Source of the DNA: Streptomyces sp. NBC_00224
Lineage (GTDB): Bacteria > Actinomycetota > Actinomycetes > Streptomycetales > Streptomycetaceae
Reading direction: 5' to 3'
NCBI RefSeq assembly: GCF_041435195.1
Contig: NZ_CP108106.1
Coordinates: forward strand, 868,001 to 932,000
Length of the DNA stretch: 64,000 bases
The position numbers and the translations under genes are program-made. Positions 9,255-18,700 of this stretch are shown here, in pieces. How positions within the stretch are numbered: position 1 is the first letter of the stretch; each line of letters starts with the position of its first letter. Under the pieces are notes generated by a model. That model was not told the origin of the DNA. It saw only the letters and a list, made by a program, of their open reading frames with translations, and ran no database searches.

Positions 9255-11297
9255 TCACCGCCCGATCACTCCGGGCGCGGAGTCCGGGTCGGTGCCCCAG
9301 ACCTCTTCCTCCTCGGAGAGCCACACGTTGGGGGTCCGGCCCGCCGCGGCGCCGCCCGGCGCCCCGCCGCCCCCGCCCATGCCTCCCATGGGCGGCATGT
9401 AGGGCGTCCCGGAACCGGAGGCCCCGCGGCCAAGAGCCCGGCTTTCGGCCGTGGCGACCTGCTTGGCCCGGTCCGCCAGCGCCGCCTCAGCGGCGCTCTC
9501 CCCCAGTGCGGCGCGGACGCGGCTGCTCATGCCGCTGCTCATGACGGACTGGTTGACGGGGTTGCCGTTGCTGTCGAGCATTCTGCGCACCCCCGCGCCG
9601 CCGGTCTTCGCCACACCCAACTCGCCGCTGGAGGCGGTGCTGACGGTCGCGCGGCGCGGCGGGCCCCAGAGCTCCTCGCCGGACTTGTTGGCGCTGCGGA
9701 TCAGGCGCGAGTCGGTGTTGAGGGATTCCCGGATCCGGCGCAGTTCCGCGTTCGGGTCCCGCGCGCCGGCGCCGGTGTTGATGGCGGCCGGCGGCTGGAT
9801 GCGGGAGCCCTTGGGAAGGATGAGGGGCTTCTTGCCCTTCCCCAGGACGGGTTTGCCGTTCGCTCCGGTGACGGCTCCGGTCCTGGGGTCGATGACGGCG
9901 CCCGGCGGAATGAGGATGGGCATGCCCTTCTCGTCCCTGAGCGGTTTGCCGTCCGGGCCCAGCACGACCTGCCCGAAGGAGCCGCCGGTGTTCTGGCCGT
10001 TGTTGCCCCCCTTGGAGCCGCCGCCCAGGAGATCCTTGGTCTTTGAGCTGGCTCCGCCCTTCGGGCCCGAGCTCAGGCTCTTCGGTACGGGGGGCGGTTT
10101 CACGGTCTGGTGCTGACCGCCACCTCCGCCCAGGCCGAGGTCTCCTCCGCCGGCCCCGCCGCCCTTCTCGCCGCCCTTCTCGCCGCCGCTGCCGCCGGAT
10201 CCAGGCGGCGGCGGGCCCGCCCCCGGGCCGGGACCCGGTCCCCCGGGGCCCGCCGTCAGGAACTTGTTCGCGTCGTCCTGGGTGAATCGGAAGGCGAAGT
10301 CCGGGTTGACCGTGTGCAGATGCCGGGCGGCGGCGGCATAGGAGTTGGCGATGTTCACCACCGGCGCGTGGGCGGGCTGGTCGAGCCGCGTCTTGACGTC
10401 GTCCCACCAGCTGATCTTGGCGGCTCGCTCGAAGTTGAACCAGAAGCTGTCGTCCGCGGGCGACCCGGTCGCCTTGAACAGGTCCCGGAACTTCGCCGAG
10501 ATCGTTTCGAGAGTGTCGGAGCCCTCGATGGTGACGGGGGTGCTCGCGGGGGCGGGGAACTTGGTGAACAGATGCCACATCGGCATGGCCCGCGGGTCTC
10601 CCCACCATCCGTCCCACACGCCCAGCAGATTCTTGAACTCCTTGGTGAGGGTGGTCCCGGTGTCACGCAGCGTCTTGGCGACCTGGCCGCCGTCGAGATA
10701 CTTCCCCGTCTCGGCGACGGCGCGCGCGGCGGACACCAAGGTGGCCTTCATGAGCCCCGCGGCCTCGCCCTGCAGGTCGCTGTCCCCCTCGCCGACGTCA
10801 CCGGACCAGGTGACGAACTGCTGCTCCCACGTCGTCAGCCACTTCCCCATGGCGTCGAGGGTGTCGGCGGCCGCGTTCAACGACGTGGCGTTGACGACGT
10901 TGTTCCCGACGGGCTGCAGCGAACGGACGATGGTGTTGGACGTACCGGTGAAGTCGGCGAGGGCGCCCTTGTCGTTGCCGTAGTCGTTCCAGTTGTACTT
11001 CAACCCGACGACGAAGGTCATGGGCCTAGCGAAGGTGAAGGACCATTCGTACCAGATGTCCACATCGAGGGCTTTGCGCTCGGCTGTGGTGTAGTACCCG
11101 CAGTAGTGCTTGGCGATCCACTGCGTCCCCGTGGCCCCCACGTCGGCCACGGCGAGGCGGTTGATCTTCCCCTTGACGTCGCCCGCGCTCTTGGGGTCGG
11201 CGAACGCGAGGATCATCTCGTCCCACACCGTCGATACGGTGCCGCCCCAGTCCTGCGGGGCGGGACCGGCGTGGGGGTCGGGGGTCACGGGGGGCAC
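9255..11297 (-). CDS. Large Gly-rich secretion-associated protein (candidate ESX substrate)
   Basis: 680 residues from the GTG at 11297, chosen because AAGGA lies five bases before it; an ATG-like start further upstream would overlap the previous gene by 46 bp. Residues about 15-370 are helical with many Trp residues (WDEMILAFADPKSAGD, WYEWSFTFARP, WDGWWGDPRAMPMW). Next comes a Gly/Pro linker, then a strand-rich repeat unit (VLGPDGKPLRDEKGMPI, GAVTGANGKPVLGKG), and an acidic tail with SEEEEVWGTD near the end. The helical N-terminus plus long linker is what PPE-like or WXG-type substrates show. I place it as a putative substrate or surface component; no enzymatic motif is visible. Confidence 0.75.
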   Translation of the reverse strand: MPPVTPDPHAGPAPQDWGGTVSTVWDEMILAFADPKSAGDVKGKINRLAVADVGATGTQWIAKHYCGYYTTAERKALDVDIWYEWSFTFARPMTFVVGLKYNWNDYGNDKGALADFTGTSNTIVRSLQPVGNNVVNATSLNAAADTLDAMGKWLTTWEQQFVTWSGDVGEGDSDLQGEAAGLMKATLVSAARAVAETGKYLDGGQVAKTLRDTGTTLTKEFKNLLGVWDGWWGDPRAMPMWHLFTKFPAPASTPVTIEGSDTLETISAKFRDLFKATGSPADDSFWFNFERAAKISWWDDVKTRLDQPAHAPVVNIANSYAAAARHLHTVNPDFAFRFTQDDANKFLTAGPGGPGPGPGAGPPPPGSGGSGGEKGGEKGGGAGGGDLGLGGGGGQHQTVKPPPVPKSLSSGPKGGASSKTKDLLGGGSKGGNNGQNTGGSFGQVVLGPDGKPLRDEKGMPILIPPGAVIDPRTGAVTGANGKPVLGKGKKPLILPKGSRIQPPAAINTGAGARDPNAELRRIRESLNTDSRLIRSANKSGEELWGPPRRATVSTASSGELGVAKTGGAGVRRMLDSNGNPVNQSVMSSGMSSRVRAALGESAAEAALADRAKQVATAESRALGRGASGSGTPYMPPMGGMGGGGGAPGGAAAGRTPNVWLSEEEEVWGTDPDSAPGVIGR

Positions 11298-11319
11298 GGG
11301 GGTCCTTCGGGTCCGGGTG

Positions 11320-11751
11320 TCAGGGGGTGCTGGTGGCGGGCGGCTTGGGGCCGGCGGTACCACCACCGGGGCCCGAGAGCAGGTTGTGCAGGGTGCCGGC
11401 GAGGTCGGTCACGGAGATGGCATGGGCGTCCCGCTCCCCTTCGCCCAGCAGGAGGTCGACGTCGTCCATGGCCGACGCCAACTCGTTGACCTTCCCCTTG
11501 CCGTGTTCCAGCCGGGTGTGGAGCCCGGTCGCGAACGTCGTGAAGAGGGTGCCGAGGGTCTGCGCGGCGAGGAACTTCTCCGGCACGCCCAGCGCGAGGT
11601 GGGCCGAGGGCTTCTCCCCGCCGTAGTTGGCCAACTGCGGGTAGAAAGGCGAGGTGTTGAGGTCCGTCTCGAACTGGGCCACCCAGTCGATGTACTTGCG
11701 CAGGGCGTCCTCGGTGAACTTATAGGTGCCACTGCCGTTCTCGGTGGGCAT
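11320..11751 (-). CDS. Hypothetical protein of type VII locus (143 aa)
   Basis: The start is the ATG at 11751 (MPTENGSGTYKFTEDAL), 26 bp after the WXG100 gene. The protein is predicted helical, with an acidic segment (MDDVDLLLGEGERD) followed by an amphipathic helix and a Gly/Pro tail. Its stop lies 22 bp before the start of the 680-residue protein, so the two are probably co-transcribed. The size and the small-helical-protein context suggest an ESX-related component, but there is no WXG or LXG motif and I do not recognise the family. Confidence 0.65.
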   Translation of the reverse strand: MPTENGSGTYKFTEDALRKYIDWVAQFETDLNTSPFYPQLANYGGEKPSAHLALGVPEKFLAAQTLGTLFTTFATGLHTRLEHGKGKVNELASAMDDVDLLLGEGERDAHAISVTDLAGTLHNLLSGPGGGTAGPKPPATSTP

Positions 11752-11777
11752 GGGCGGCGCTCCGATCCCGCGGCCGC

Positions 11778-12080
11778 TCAGGCGCCCTGGAGGGCGGCCA
11801 TGCGGCGCCGTCCGTTCAGGTCGCCCTCGATCTGCCGGTCGTGCATCCGCTGGAGCACGACGCGGGCCTGCTGGTAGTCGTTGTTGAGGGTCAGCTTCAT
11901 GGACTTCAGCTCGCTCTCGAAGCTGTCCCACTGCTGGCGCGCCGCGCCCTGCAGCGTCTCGCGCAGGGCGTTGAAGTTCTGCTCCAGCCACTGCAGCGCG
12001 TCCACCATGTCGGCGTGCGCGCGGTCCATCGCGCTCACCGCGTCGGTGACACCCTGGTGACGGATCTCTACGTTGGCCAT
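11778..12080 (-). CDS. WXG100 family protein (EsxA-like)
   Basis: Exactly 100 residues, the standard family length, as two long helices around a short turn. The turn holds the conserved Trp (ARQQWDSFESEL) as a WDS variant of W-x-G. WXG100 proteins pair as four-helix bundles and are exported through the EccC channel. The partner is most likely the 109-residue protein encoded just upstream. The C-terminal helix lacks an obvious YxxxD/E export signal, which fits a dimer in which only one member carries the signal. Confidence 0.9.
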   Translation of the reverse strand: MANVEIRHQGVTDAVSAMDRAHADMVDALQWLEQNFNALRETLQGAARQQWDSFESELKSMKLTLNNDYQQARVVLQRMHDRQIEGDLNGRRRMAALQGA

Positions 12081-12161
12081 GACGGTCTCCTGCTGCTGTG
12101 CGGACGGGAACGGTGGGTGGGGACGGAAGTGCGGCGGGACGGGGCGGTGTACGCCCCCGTC

Positions 12162-12491
12162 TCACTTGCCGCCGAGGGCGAACACCAGGTTGTTGACGTA
12201 GCCGCCGGCGTCCTGCTCCCCCTCGTCGATCGAGTAGTTGACCTGGTGGGTGCCGTGCCGGAAGTTCTCGGTGACCTTGGTGACCCGGGCGTGGATGCGC
12301 AGCCAGTCGTCGATGGCGGCGCAGTGGCTCGCGCCGGAGCCGGCCTGGTAGGCCGTGGCGACCTGAGCCTGGATGCCGCGGACCGCGCGGCCCGCGCTCT
12401 CGATCTCGTCCAGATGCTGGGTGAGACCCGCGAGGGCACCCGACATCGCATCGTCGTTCTTCGCCAAAATCCCGTCGGGGGTCTGGGACAC
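12162..12491 (-). CDS. WXG100-like protein with YxxxE export motif (EsxB-like)
   Basis: 109 residues from the GTG at 12491, preceded by GGAGGAGAG at good spacing; upstream in-frame starts lack such a site. The N-terminal helix (ILAKNDDAMSGALAGLTQHL) leads to a turn containing DDWLRIHARV and a second helix. Near the C-terminus YSIDE matches the general type VII secretion signal YxxxD/E. With the neighbouring 100-residue protein it forms the expected Esx-type substrate pair. It is the first gene of the leftward operon after a 173-bp regulatory gap. Confidence 0.85.
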   Translation of the reverse strand: MSQTPDGILAKNDDAMSGALAGLTQHLDEIESAGRAVRGIQAQVATAYQAGSGASHCAAIDDWLRIHARVTKVTENFRHGTHQVNYSIDEGEQDAGGYVNNLVFALGGK

Positions 12492-12664
12492 AGGGACTCT
12501 CCTCCTCGGATAAACACAGGCGGACGGTCTCGGCGGCGCATTTGTGCCGCTCATTTCACTGACCATCCGCCACGAGAGACGAACGATGTTTCCATATGGT
12601 TCCGGCGAAAGTTCAGAAGGAGATCAATAAAAGATCCAAGAAAGATTGATGCGTTTCTCCATCT
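12492..12664 (-). promoter_or_regulatory. AT-rich gap before the Esx operon
   Basis: This 173-bp stretch between eccB and the WXG100 gene is markedly AT-rich for this genome (AAAGATCCAAGAAAGATTG near 12632). It ends in a strong ribosome binding site (GGAGGAG) for the GTG at 12491. It probably contains the promoter of the esx-to-effector operon and possibly weak termination of eccB. I could not fix -35 and -10 boxes. Confidence 0.4.
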
Positions 12665-14107
12665 CTATTTCCCGCCGTTTTCCGCAGCGGCCACCACAAG
12701 TCCCCGAGAACGCAGAGCGCCGACATCAAGGGCCGGTCCGGTGGGGAGCATGGACAGCAGCGCGGTGGGCAGCGCCACCGCGGACGCGGCCGGATATCCC
12801 AGTTGTTGGAGGGAGTCGGCGTCCGCGACGGGGTACTTGGCGCCCGACTCCGTCACCAGGTACAGCGCCCGGCCCGTGCCGCTCGACGACACCGCCCTGA
12901 CCAGCGCGCCCGACCCGGCGCGCAGCGCCACCCGGTCCGCCGTACGGGCATCGGCGACCAGCCCCGGACCGGCCGCCGGGGGCGTCCCGGCCACCGCTGA
13001 CACCTGCGGCAGGACCACGGAGACCGACGGGCCGCCCGCCCCGGTCGCCGTCACCGCGCACACCGCCTCGCCCGCCTCGACCTCCATCACCCGCGGCACG
13101 TCATCAGGCAGCCCCGGGCCGGGGGACGACGCCGCCGTGCCCGGTGCGCGGTGGCGGGCCAGATCGTCCGGCCCGACCGGAGCCTCCGTGACGGCGGCTC
13201 CGGCGTAAGCGGTGCGCTGGGTACGCGGATCGCCCTTGAGCAGCGCGTACTGCAGGGGCGTCAGCGGCGCCAGCCCGTCCGAGCGCAGCAGCAGGTGGTG
13301 CCCGGCGCCGTCGCCGAAGAGCTGGCCGACCCGGCTGGGCCGTCCGGCCAGCGAAGGCCCCTGCGCGCCGCGGCCCGCCACCTCCGGGGTGGCGAGGTCC
13401 GGGCCCGGGGGCAGCGCGTTCAGGAAGCCCTCGGGGACCGGGAAGGCCGGGGTGTCCCCGTACCCGAGGGCGGCGGGCGCCCCGTTGGCCGGGTCCACCC
13501 GCGACCGTGTGCCGTGCCACAGGAGATACGTGTCGTGCCGGGTGCCCCCACGGACCAGGACCGCCCGCCCGGCGGTGACGGGGCGGCCACCGGCGGACAG
13601 GCCCACGCCCAGCGTCAGCAGCGCCCCGTCACCGCCCGGCTCGGCCCGGGTGGCGCAGGCCGACCAGGCGTCCCGGCTGAGCCGGGACGCGGCCGGCAGC
13701 GCGTCGGGGGCGCCGACGATACCGAGGGCGGGGCCGCGCGGGGCTGCGGCGATCGACGCGGAGGACAGTGACTTGACGCTGAGCCGGTCCCCGGCGAGCA
13801 GCCGGGCCGAGCTCTGGTTGAGGACGGGGTGCAGCCGGCCGTCCAAGGACAGGTAGCGGGCGCCCGACTGCTTGTCGAGCACCAGCGTGCCCTCCTTCTT
13901 CCAGCCGTCCGAGCCGCCCGGCACCACGAATCCGTACACCGTCACGGCCAGCGCGACGAGCACCCCGATGGCCAGGCCGACGCCCATGCCGCGCGAGGTG
14001 CGCCGGTGGGGCGGCTCGGGCGCGTCCGGGTCGTCGCGGTACATCCCGGCCGCCACCCGGCCCATCACGAACATGTGGGCCTGGACCTGGTCCCGCCTGG
14101 ACTGCAT
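12665..14107 (-). CDS. eccB: Type VII secretion core protein EccB
   Basis: 480 residues, the usual EccB length. The N-terminus MQSRRDQVQAHMFVMGRV is the EccB signature cytoplasmic segment, followed by one transmembrane helix at about residues 42-62 (VGLAIGVLVALAVTVYGFVV). A large extracytoplasmic region follows with repeat-type folds (GARYLSLDGRLHPVLN, GAKYPVADADSLQQLGYP). EccB forms part of the inner-membrane channel complex with EccC and EccD. It follows eccD by 39 bp in the same orientation, so the two are co-transcribed. Confidence 0.95.
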   Translation of the reverse strand: MQSRRDQVQAHMFVMGRVAAGMYRDDPDAPEPPHRRTSRGMGVGLAIGVLVALAVTVYGFVVPGGSDGWKKEGTLVLDKQSGARYLSLDGRLHPVLNQSSARLLAGDRLSVKSLSSASIAAAPRGPALGIVGAPDALPAASRLSRDAWSACATRAEPGGDGALLTLGVGLSAGGRPVTAGRAVLVRGGTRHDTYLLWHGTRSRVDPANGAPAALGYGDTPAFPVPEGFLNALPPGPDLATPEVAGRGAQGPSLAGRPSRVGQLFGDGAGHHLLLRSDGLAPLTPLQYALLKGDPRTQRTAYAGAAVTEAPVGPDDLARHRAPGTAASSPGPGLPDDVPRVMEVEAGEAVCAVTATGAGGPSVSVVLPQVSAVAGTPPAAGPGLVADARTADRVALRAGSGALVRAVSSSGTGRALYLVTESGAKYPVADADSLQQLGYPAASAVALPTALLSMLPTGPALDVGALRSRGLVVAAAENGGK

Positions 14108-14146
14108 AGGGAGAGTGCCTTTCTGCGGATGTCGGGACGGCTGCGG

Positions 14147-15550
14147 TCAGCCGCCGAGCCCGCGCAGGTAGTGGAGGAGTCCGCTCGCCTCCAGGGCCAG
14201 CGGGATCAGGCAGATGGCGAGGAGCGTGTGCGTGAGGTCGACCGCCCGGCCCCAGTACGGCACGAGCCGGCGGCCCGGCACCGTCCAGCCCGCCACGGCG
14301 AGCACCGCGGCGAGGGCGACCAGCGCGCCTACCAGCAGCGGCCGCTGGGCCGGGCTCATGCGCAGCGCGTACAGGACGGCCAGCAGCACCGCGCCGTACG
14401 CACCGGACACCACCACCGCCAGCCGCTGCCAGCCGCCGCCCAGCGAGCGGGCGTGGACCAGCAGCAGCAGACTCAGCGCCGCCGTCAGGGCCTGGGCCGA
14501 CCAGGAGGTCTGGCGGCCCAGCGCGGTGAGACAGCACGCCGACACCAGCGCCAGGGCCGCGCACAGAGCGGTCAGATACGCGTCGGCGACGGCGCCCCGC
14601 TCGGCCACCCGCTGTCCGGGCACCGGCTCGATGCCCTCCTGGAGTTCGTCGGCGTTGGTGGGCAGCAGCGGTAGGCGCAGCCCGGACAGCCGGAAGGCCA
14701 GCGAAGGCAGGAAGGCCCCCGCCGCGACCACCGTGACCACCAGCGGCGCCGCCGCCTCGGCCAGCGCCCCTGCCACCTCGTGGGACGGGTCGATCAGCAG
14801 CAGGACTGCGCCGCCCGCCGCGGTCAGGACGGCCGCCACGGCGGCGCCCACGAACAGCGGGGCGCAGGCTCCGACGGCCGCCAGGGCCAGCACCGCGCAG
14901 CCCGCCCCGGCGGCACCGCCCGCCAGCAGCCGCGCCCCCGCCTCGGCGCTGTCGCCCGACCCGCTCGGCACCAGGGCGCCCGCCAGGGCGAGATAGGGCA
15001 CGGCCGCGATGCCCAGCGCTCCGCCCGCGCCCGCGTCGCCCAGCGCCCGGGACGCGGAGGCGGCCCCGGCGAGCAGCACGACGGCCACCGCCGCGCCGCA
15101 CGCCGCACGCGTTCCGGGCGGTCCCGGCAGCACGACGGCGAACAGGCCGGCGGCCAGGGCGCACAGGGTCAGAGCGGTCATCAGCAGGCGCGACCAGCGC
15201 GGCCGCCAGCTGTCGGCGCGCCCGCGCAGACCGCTGGCGAGCCCTTCGACGAGGTCGTCGAAGTGGATGTCGGGCAGCGACTCGTCGCGGGGCCGCAGAT
15301 GCAGGGTGTCGCCGTCGCGCAGGCCGAGGGCGGCGAGGGTGAGCTCCTCGTCCAGCGGGGCCTGGCCCAGCCGCTGCAGGACCCAGCCGCCCGCCTCCAC
15401 CCCCTTCTCGTACAGGTCCGTTCCCGCCTGGTCGACGATCGCGGGCAGCAGATCCGCCAGGGCGATATCGCACGGCACCGCGAGTTCCAGGGACTTTTCC
15501 GGCGCCATGACCGTAAGGCGGCACAGCGCAGCGGTGGAATTGTCACTCAA
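14147..15550 (-). CDS. eccD: Type VII secretion channel protein EccD
   Basis: 467 residues with an N-terminal ubiquitin-like (YukD) domain at about 8-90 (CRLTVMAPEKSLELAV, LGLRDGDTLHLRP) followed by about eleven hydrophobic helices. This is the EccD layout; EccD lines the membrane pore. The start is a TTG at 15550 reading MSDNSTAALCRLTV, with GGAAGG upstream; the next ATG (15508) would cut into the ubiquitin fold. The gene is divergent from eccC across 188 bp, which also starts with TTG. Confidence 0.93.
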   Translation of the reverse strand: MSDNSTAALCRLTVMAPEKSLELAVPCDIALADLLPAIVDQAGTDLYEKGVEAGGWVLQRLGQAPLDEELTLAALGLRDGDTLHLRPRDESLPDIHFDDLVEGLASGLRGRADSWRPRWSRLLMTALTLCALAAGLFAVVLPGPPGTRAACGAAVAVVLLAGAASASRALGDAGAGGALGIAAVPYLALAGALVPSGSGDSAEAGARLLAGGAAGAGCAVLALAAVGACAPLFVGAAVAAVLTAAGGAVLLLIDPSHEVAGALAEAAAPLVVTVVAAGAFLPSLAFRLSGLRLPLLPTNADELQEGIEPVPGQRVAERGAVADAYLTALCAALALVSACCLTALGRQTSWSAQALTAALSLLLLVHARSLGGGWQRLAVVVSGAYGAVLLAVLYALRMSPAQRPLLVGALVALAAVLAVAGWTVPGRRLVPYWGRAVDLTHTLLAICLIPLALEASGLLHYLRGLGG

Positions 15551-15738
15551 GCCTTGAGGGTCCCTTCCGAATGTGAGGTCGACGCGATCTCGTCGGTCAC
15601 ATTATCGTGAGACGGGAGCGGGGGACGCGGGGCAAGTCCGCGAGAAACGCGGAGCCCGTCCCGAAATCCCCCGACGAGCGCCCGGTGACCGGATTTCCGC
15701 ACCGGCCGCCCCGGCATTTCCCAGGAAGGCGAACCCCT
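15551..15738. promoter_or_regulatory. Divergent eccD/eccC intergenic region
   Basis: 188 bp separate the two TTG start codons. Each has its own purine-rich site: GGAAGG before eccD on the minus strand and AGGAAGG at 15723 before eccC on the plus strand. Both promoters must lie here or in leader sequence, so one regulator could control the channel in both directions. I could not identify an operator. Confidence 0.4.
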
Positions 15739-18700
15739 TTGAGCGTGGTCCTCATCAAGAGGCCTCCCCGGCGTCTCGGCCCCGAGATGCCCGATGGCGA
15801 ACTGAGCCTGCAAGAGCCGCCGTCGCTGCCCGAGACCCAGTCCGCGATGGGCAACATGGTCACGTACATGCCCATGGCGCTCAGCTCGCTCGGCATGGTG
15901 CTCATCTTCCTGCGGCCCGGTGAGGGCGGCGGGCCGCTGATGTACGTGGCCATCGGGCTGATGGCCGTCTCGGCCGTCGGCATGCTGGTCTCGCAGATCA
16001 TCCGCAGCTCCGGGGACCGCAAGCGCCAACTGCGCGCGGAACGGCGCGACTACCTGCGCTACCTCTCCATCAGCAGACGTCGCATCCGCAAACTCGTGGC
16101 GCAGCAGCGGGCCGCGCAGTCCTGGCTCCACCCCGAACCGGCCGCCCTGTGGAGCCTGGTGCGCACCGCGCGGCTGTGGGAACGGCACGCCACCCACGAC
16201 GACTTCGCCGAGGTCCGCATCGCGCTCGGCGAACAGCGGCTGGGGGTGACGCTGACCCCGCTGAGCACCAAACCGGTCGAGGACCTGGAGCCGCTGTGCG
16301 CGCACGCCCTACGCCGCTTCATCAAGGCCTACGCCACCATCCCCGACCAGCCGGTCGCCCTGTATCTGCGCGGTTACGCCCGCGTCCTGGTGCACGGGGA
16401 CCCCTCCACCGCGGCGGCTTTGACGCGCTCCCTGATCGGCCAGCTCACCGTGCTGCACGCCCCGCAGGACCTGCGGATCGTGGTGGTGGCCGACGACGAG
16501 CGCAGGGCCGACTGGGAGTGGGTCAAGTGGCTCCCGCACGCCCTGCACCCCAGCGAGACCGACGGCCTGGGACCGGTGCGCCTGGTCACCGACTCACCCG
16601 CCGGTGTGGAGCGCCTGCTGGGCGGCGAGTTCACCGACCGGCCGCCGTTCGAGCCAGGCGCCCAGCCGCACGCCGACGAGCCGTACTACGTGGTGATCCT
16701 CGACACCCCCCACGTCCCGGCCGAACTGCGGCTGCTCGCCGAGGGCTACCGCAACTGCGCGGTCCTCGACGTGGCCGGGGCCCTGCCCTGGCGCCCCGGA
16801 CGGCATGTCCTGCGGCTGCGGGCGACTCCCGGGCGGCTGGAGATGGTCCGCACCGACCGCTCCGGCAAGGAGAACACCACCTTCCTGGGCCTGCCCGACC
16901 AGCTCGGACCCCGCCGGTCGCGCGCACTGGCACGGCTGCTCTCGCCGTACCGGATGGGCGTGACCGCCGACACCGGCGAGGCACTCACCACCGACGTCCA
17001 ACTCACCAGCCTGCTGGGCATCTCCGATCTGCGCGGCATGGACGTGGCCGCCGTCCAGAACGCCCGGGGCGGCGAGGCCCGGCTGCGCGTCCCGCTCGGC
17101 GTGTCCGGCGACGGCGCCCCGATCGCACTCGACATCAAGGAGTCCGCCCAGGGCGGCATGGGCCCGCACGGCATGCTCATCGGCGCCACCGGCTCCGGCA
17201 AGTCCGAACTGCTGCGCACCCTGGTCCTGGCGCTCGCCCTCAGCCACTCCTCGGAGACACTCAACTTCGTCCTGGTCGACTTCAAGGGCGGCGCCACCTT
17301 CCTCGGCCTGGACACCCTGCCCCACACCTCCGCCGTCATCACCAACCTGGCCGACGAGGCGGCCCTGGTGGAGCGGATGAAGGACGCCCTGCACGGCGAA
17401 CTGATACGCCGCCAGGAACTGCTGCGGGCAGCGGGCAACCACACCTCCGCCCTGGAGTACGAGGCGGCCCGCGCGGCCGGTGCCGACCTCGATCCGCTGC
17501 CGACCCTGTTCGTCGTGGTCGACGAGTTCAGCGAACTCCTCGCCGCCCACAAGGACTTCATGGACCTGTTCGTGATGATCGGACGGCTGGGGCGCTCACT
17601 CGGCGTGCATCTGCTGCTCGCCTCGCAGCGCCTTGACGAGGGCCGGATGCACCAGCTGGAGTCCCACCTGTCCTACCGGATCGCCCTGCGCACCTTCTCG
17701 GCGATGGAGAGCCGGGGCGTGCTCGGCGTCCCGGACGCCTACCAGCTGCCGCCCGTACCGGGCAGCGGCATCCTCAAGAGGGACACCGGCGCCCTGGTCC
17801 GCTTCAAGGCCGCCTACGTCTCCGGCGCCTACCGGGGCGCCCGGCGGGTTGCCCAGTCGGCCGTGGCCGACCAGGTCGTGCCCTACCGCACCGAGTGGTC
17901 CGCGCCGACGGCTCCACCCGTCCCCGCCGCCGAACCGGAGAAGGAGTCCACCGACAGCCTGCTGGCCGTGGCCGTGGGGCGGCTGCGGGACGTGGGCCCG
18001 CCGGCGCACACGGTGTGGCTGCCGCCCCTGGACACACCGCCGACCCTGGACACCCTGCTCCCGGCGCTGCACACCGATCCCGTACGCGGACTGGGCGCCG
18101 ACATCCCCACCGGGCGGCCGGTGCTCACCGTGCCGCTGGGCATCGTGGACCACCCCTTCGAGCAGACCCGGGAGCCCCTGCTCGCCGACCTCTCGGGGGC
18201 CGGTGGCCATCTCGCCGTCGCCGGTGGCCCGCAGAGCGGAAAGTCCACCCTGCTGCGCAGCCTGATCCTGGCGCTCGCCCTCACCCACACTCCCCGCGAA
18301 GTCCAGTTCTACTGCCTGGACTTCGGCGGCGGCACCCTGAACTCGCTGCGCGACCTGCCGCATGTCGGCGGTGTGACCGGACGGCTCGACCTGGAGCGGG
18401 TGGAGCGCACCCTCGCCGAGGTCAACCATCTCGTCGCCCGCCGCGAGCGCCAGTTCCAGGAGCTCGGCATCGAGTCCATGGCGGACCTGCGGGCCCGCCG
18501 GGCGGCCGGTGAACTGCCGGACGAACCGTACGGTGACGTCTTCCTCGTCATCGACGGCTGGGGCACCGTGCGCCAGGACTTCATGGACATCATGCCGATG
18601 TTCACCACCTTGGCCTCCCGGGGCCTGAACTACGGAGTTCACCTCGTCATCGCCTCGACGCGCTGGGCGGAGATCGGCACGGCGCTGCGCGACCAGCTGG

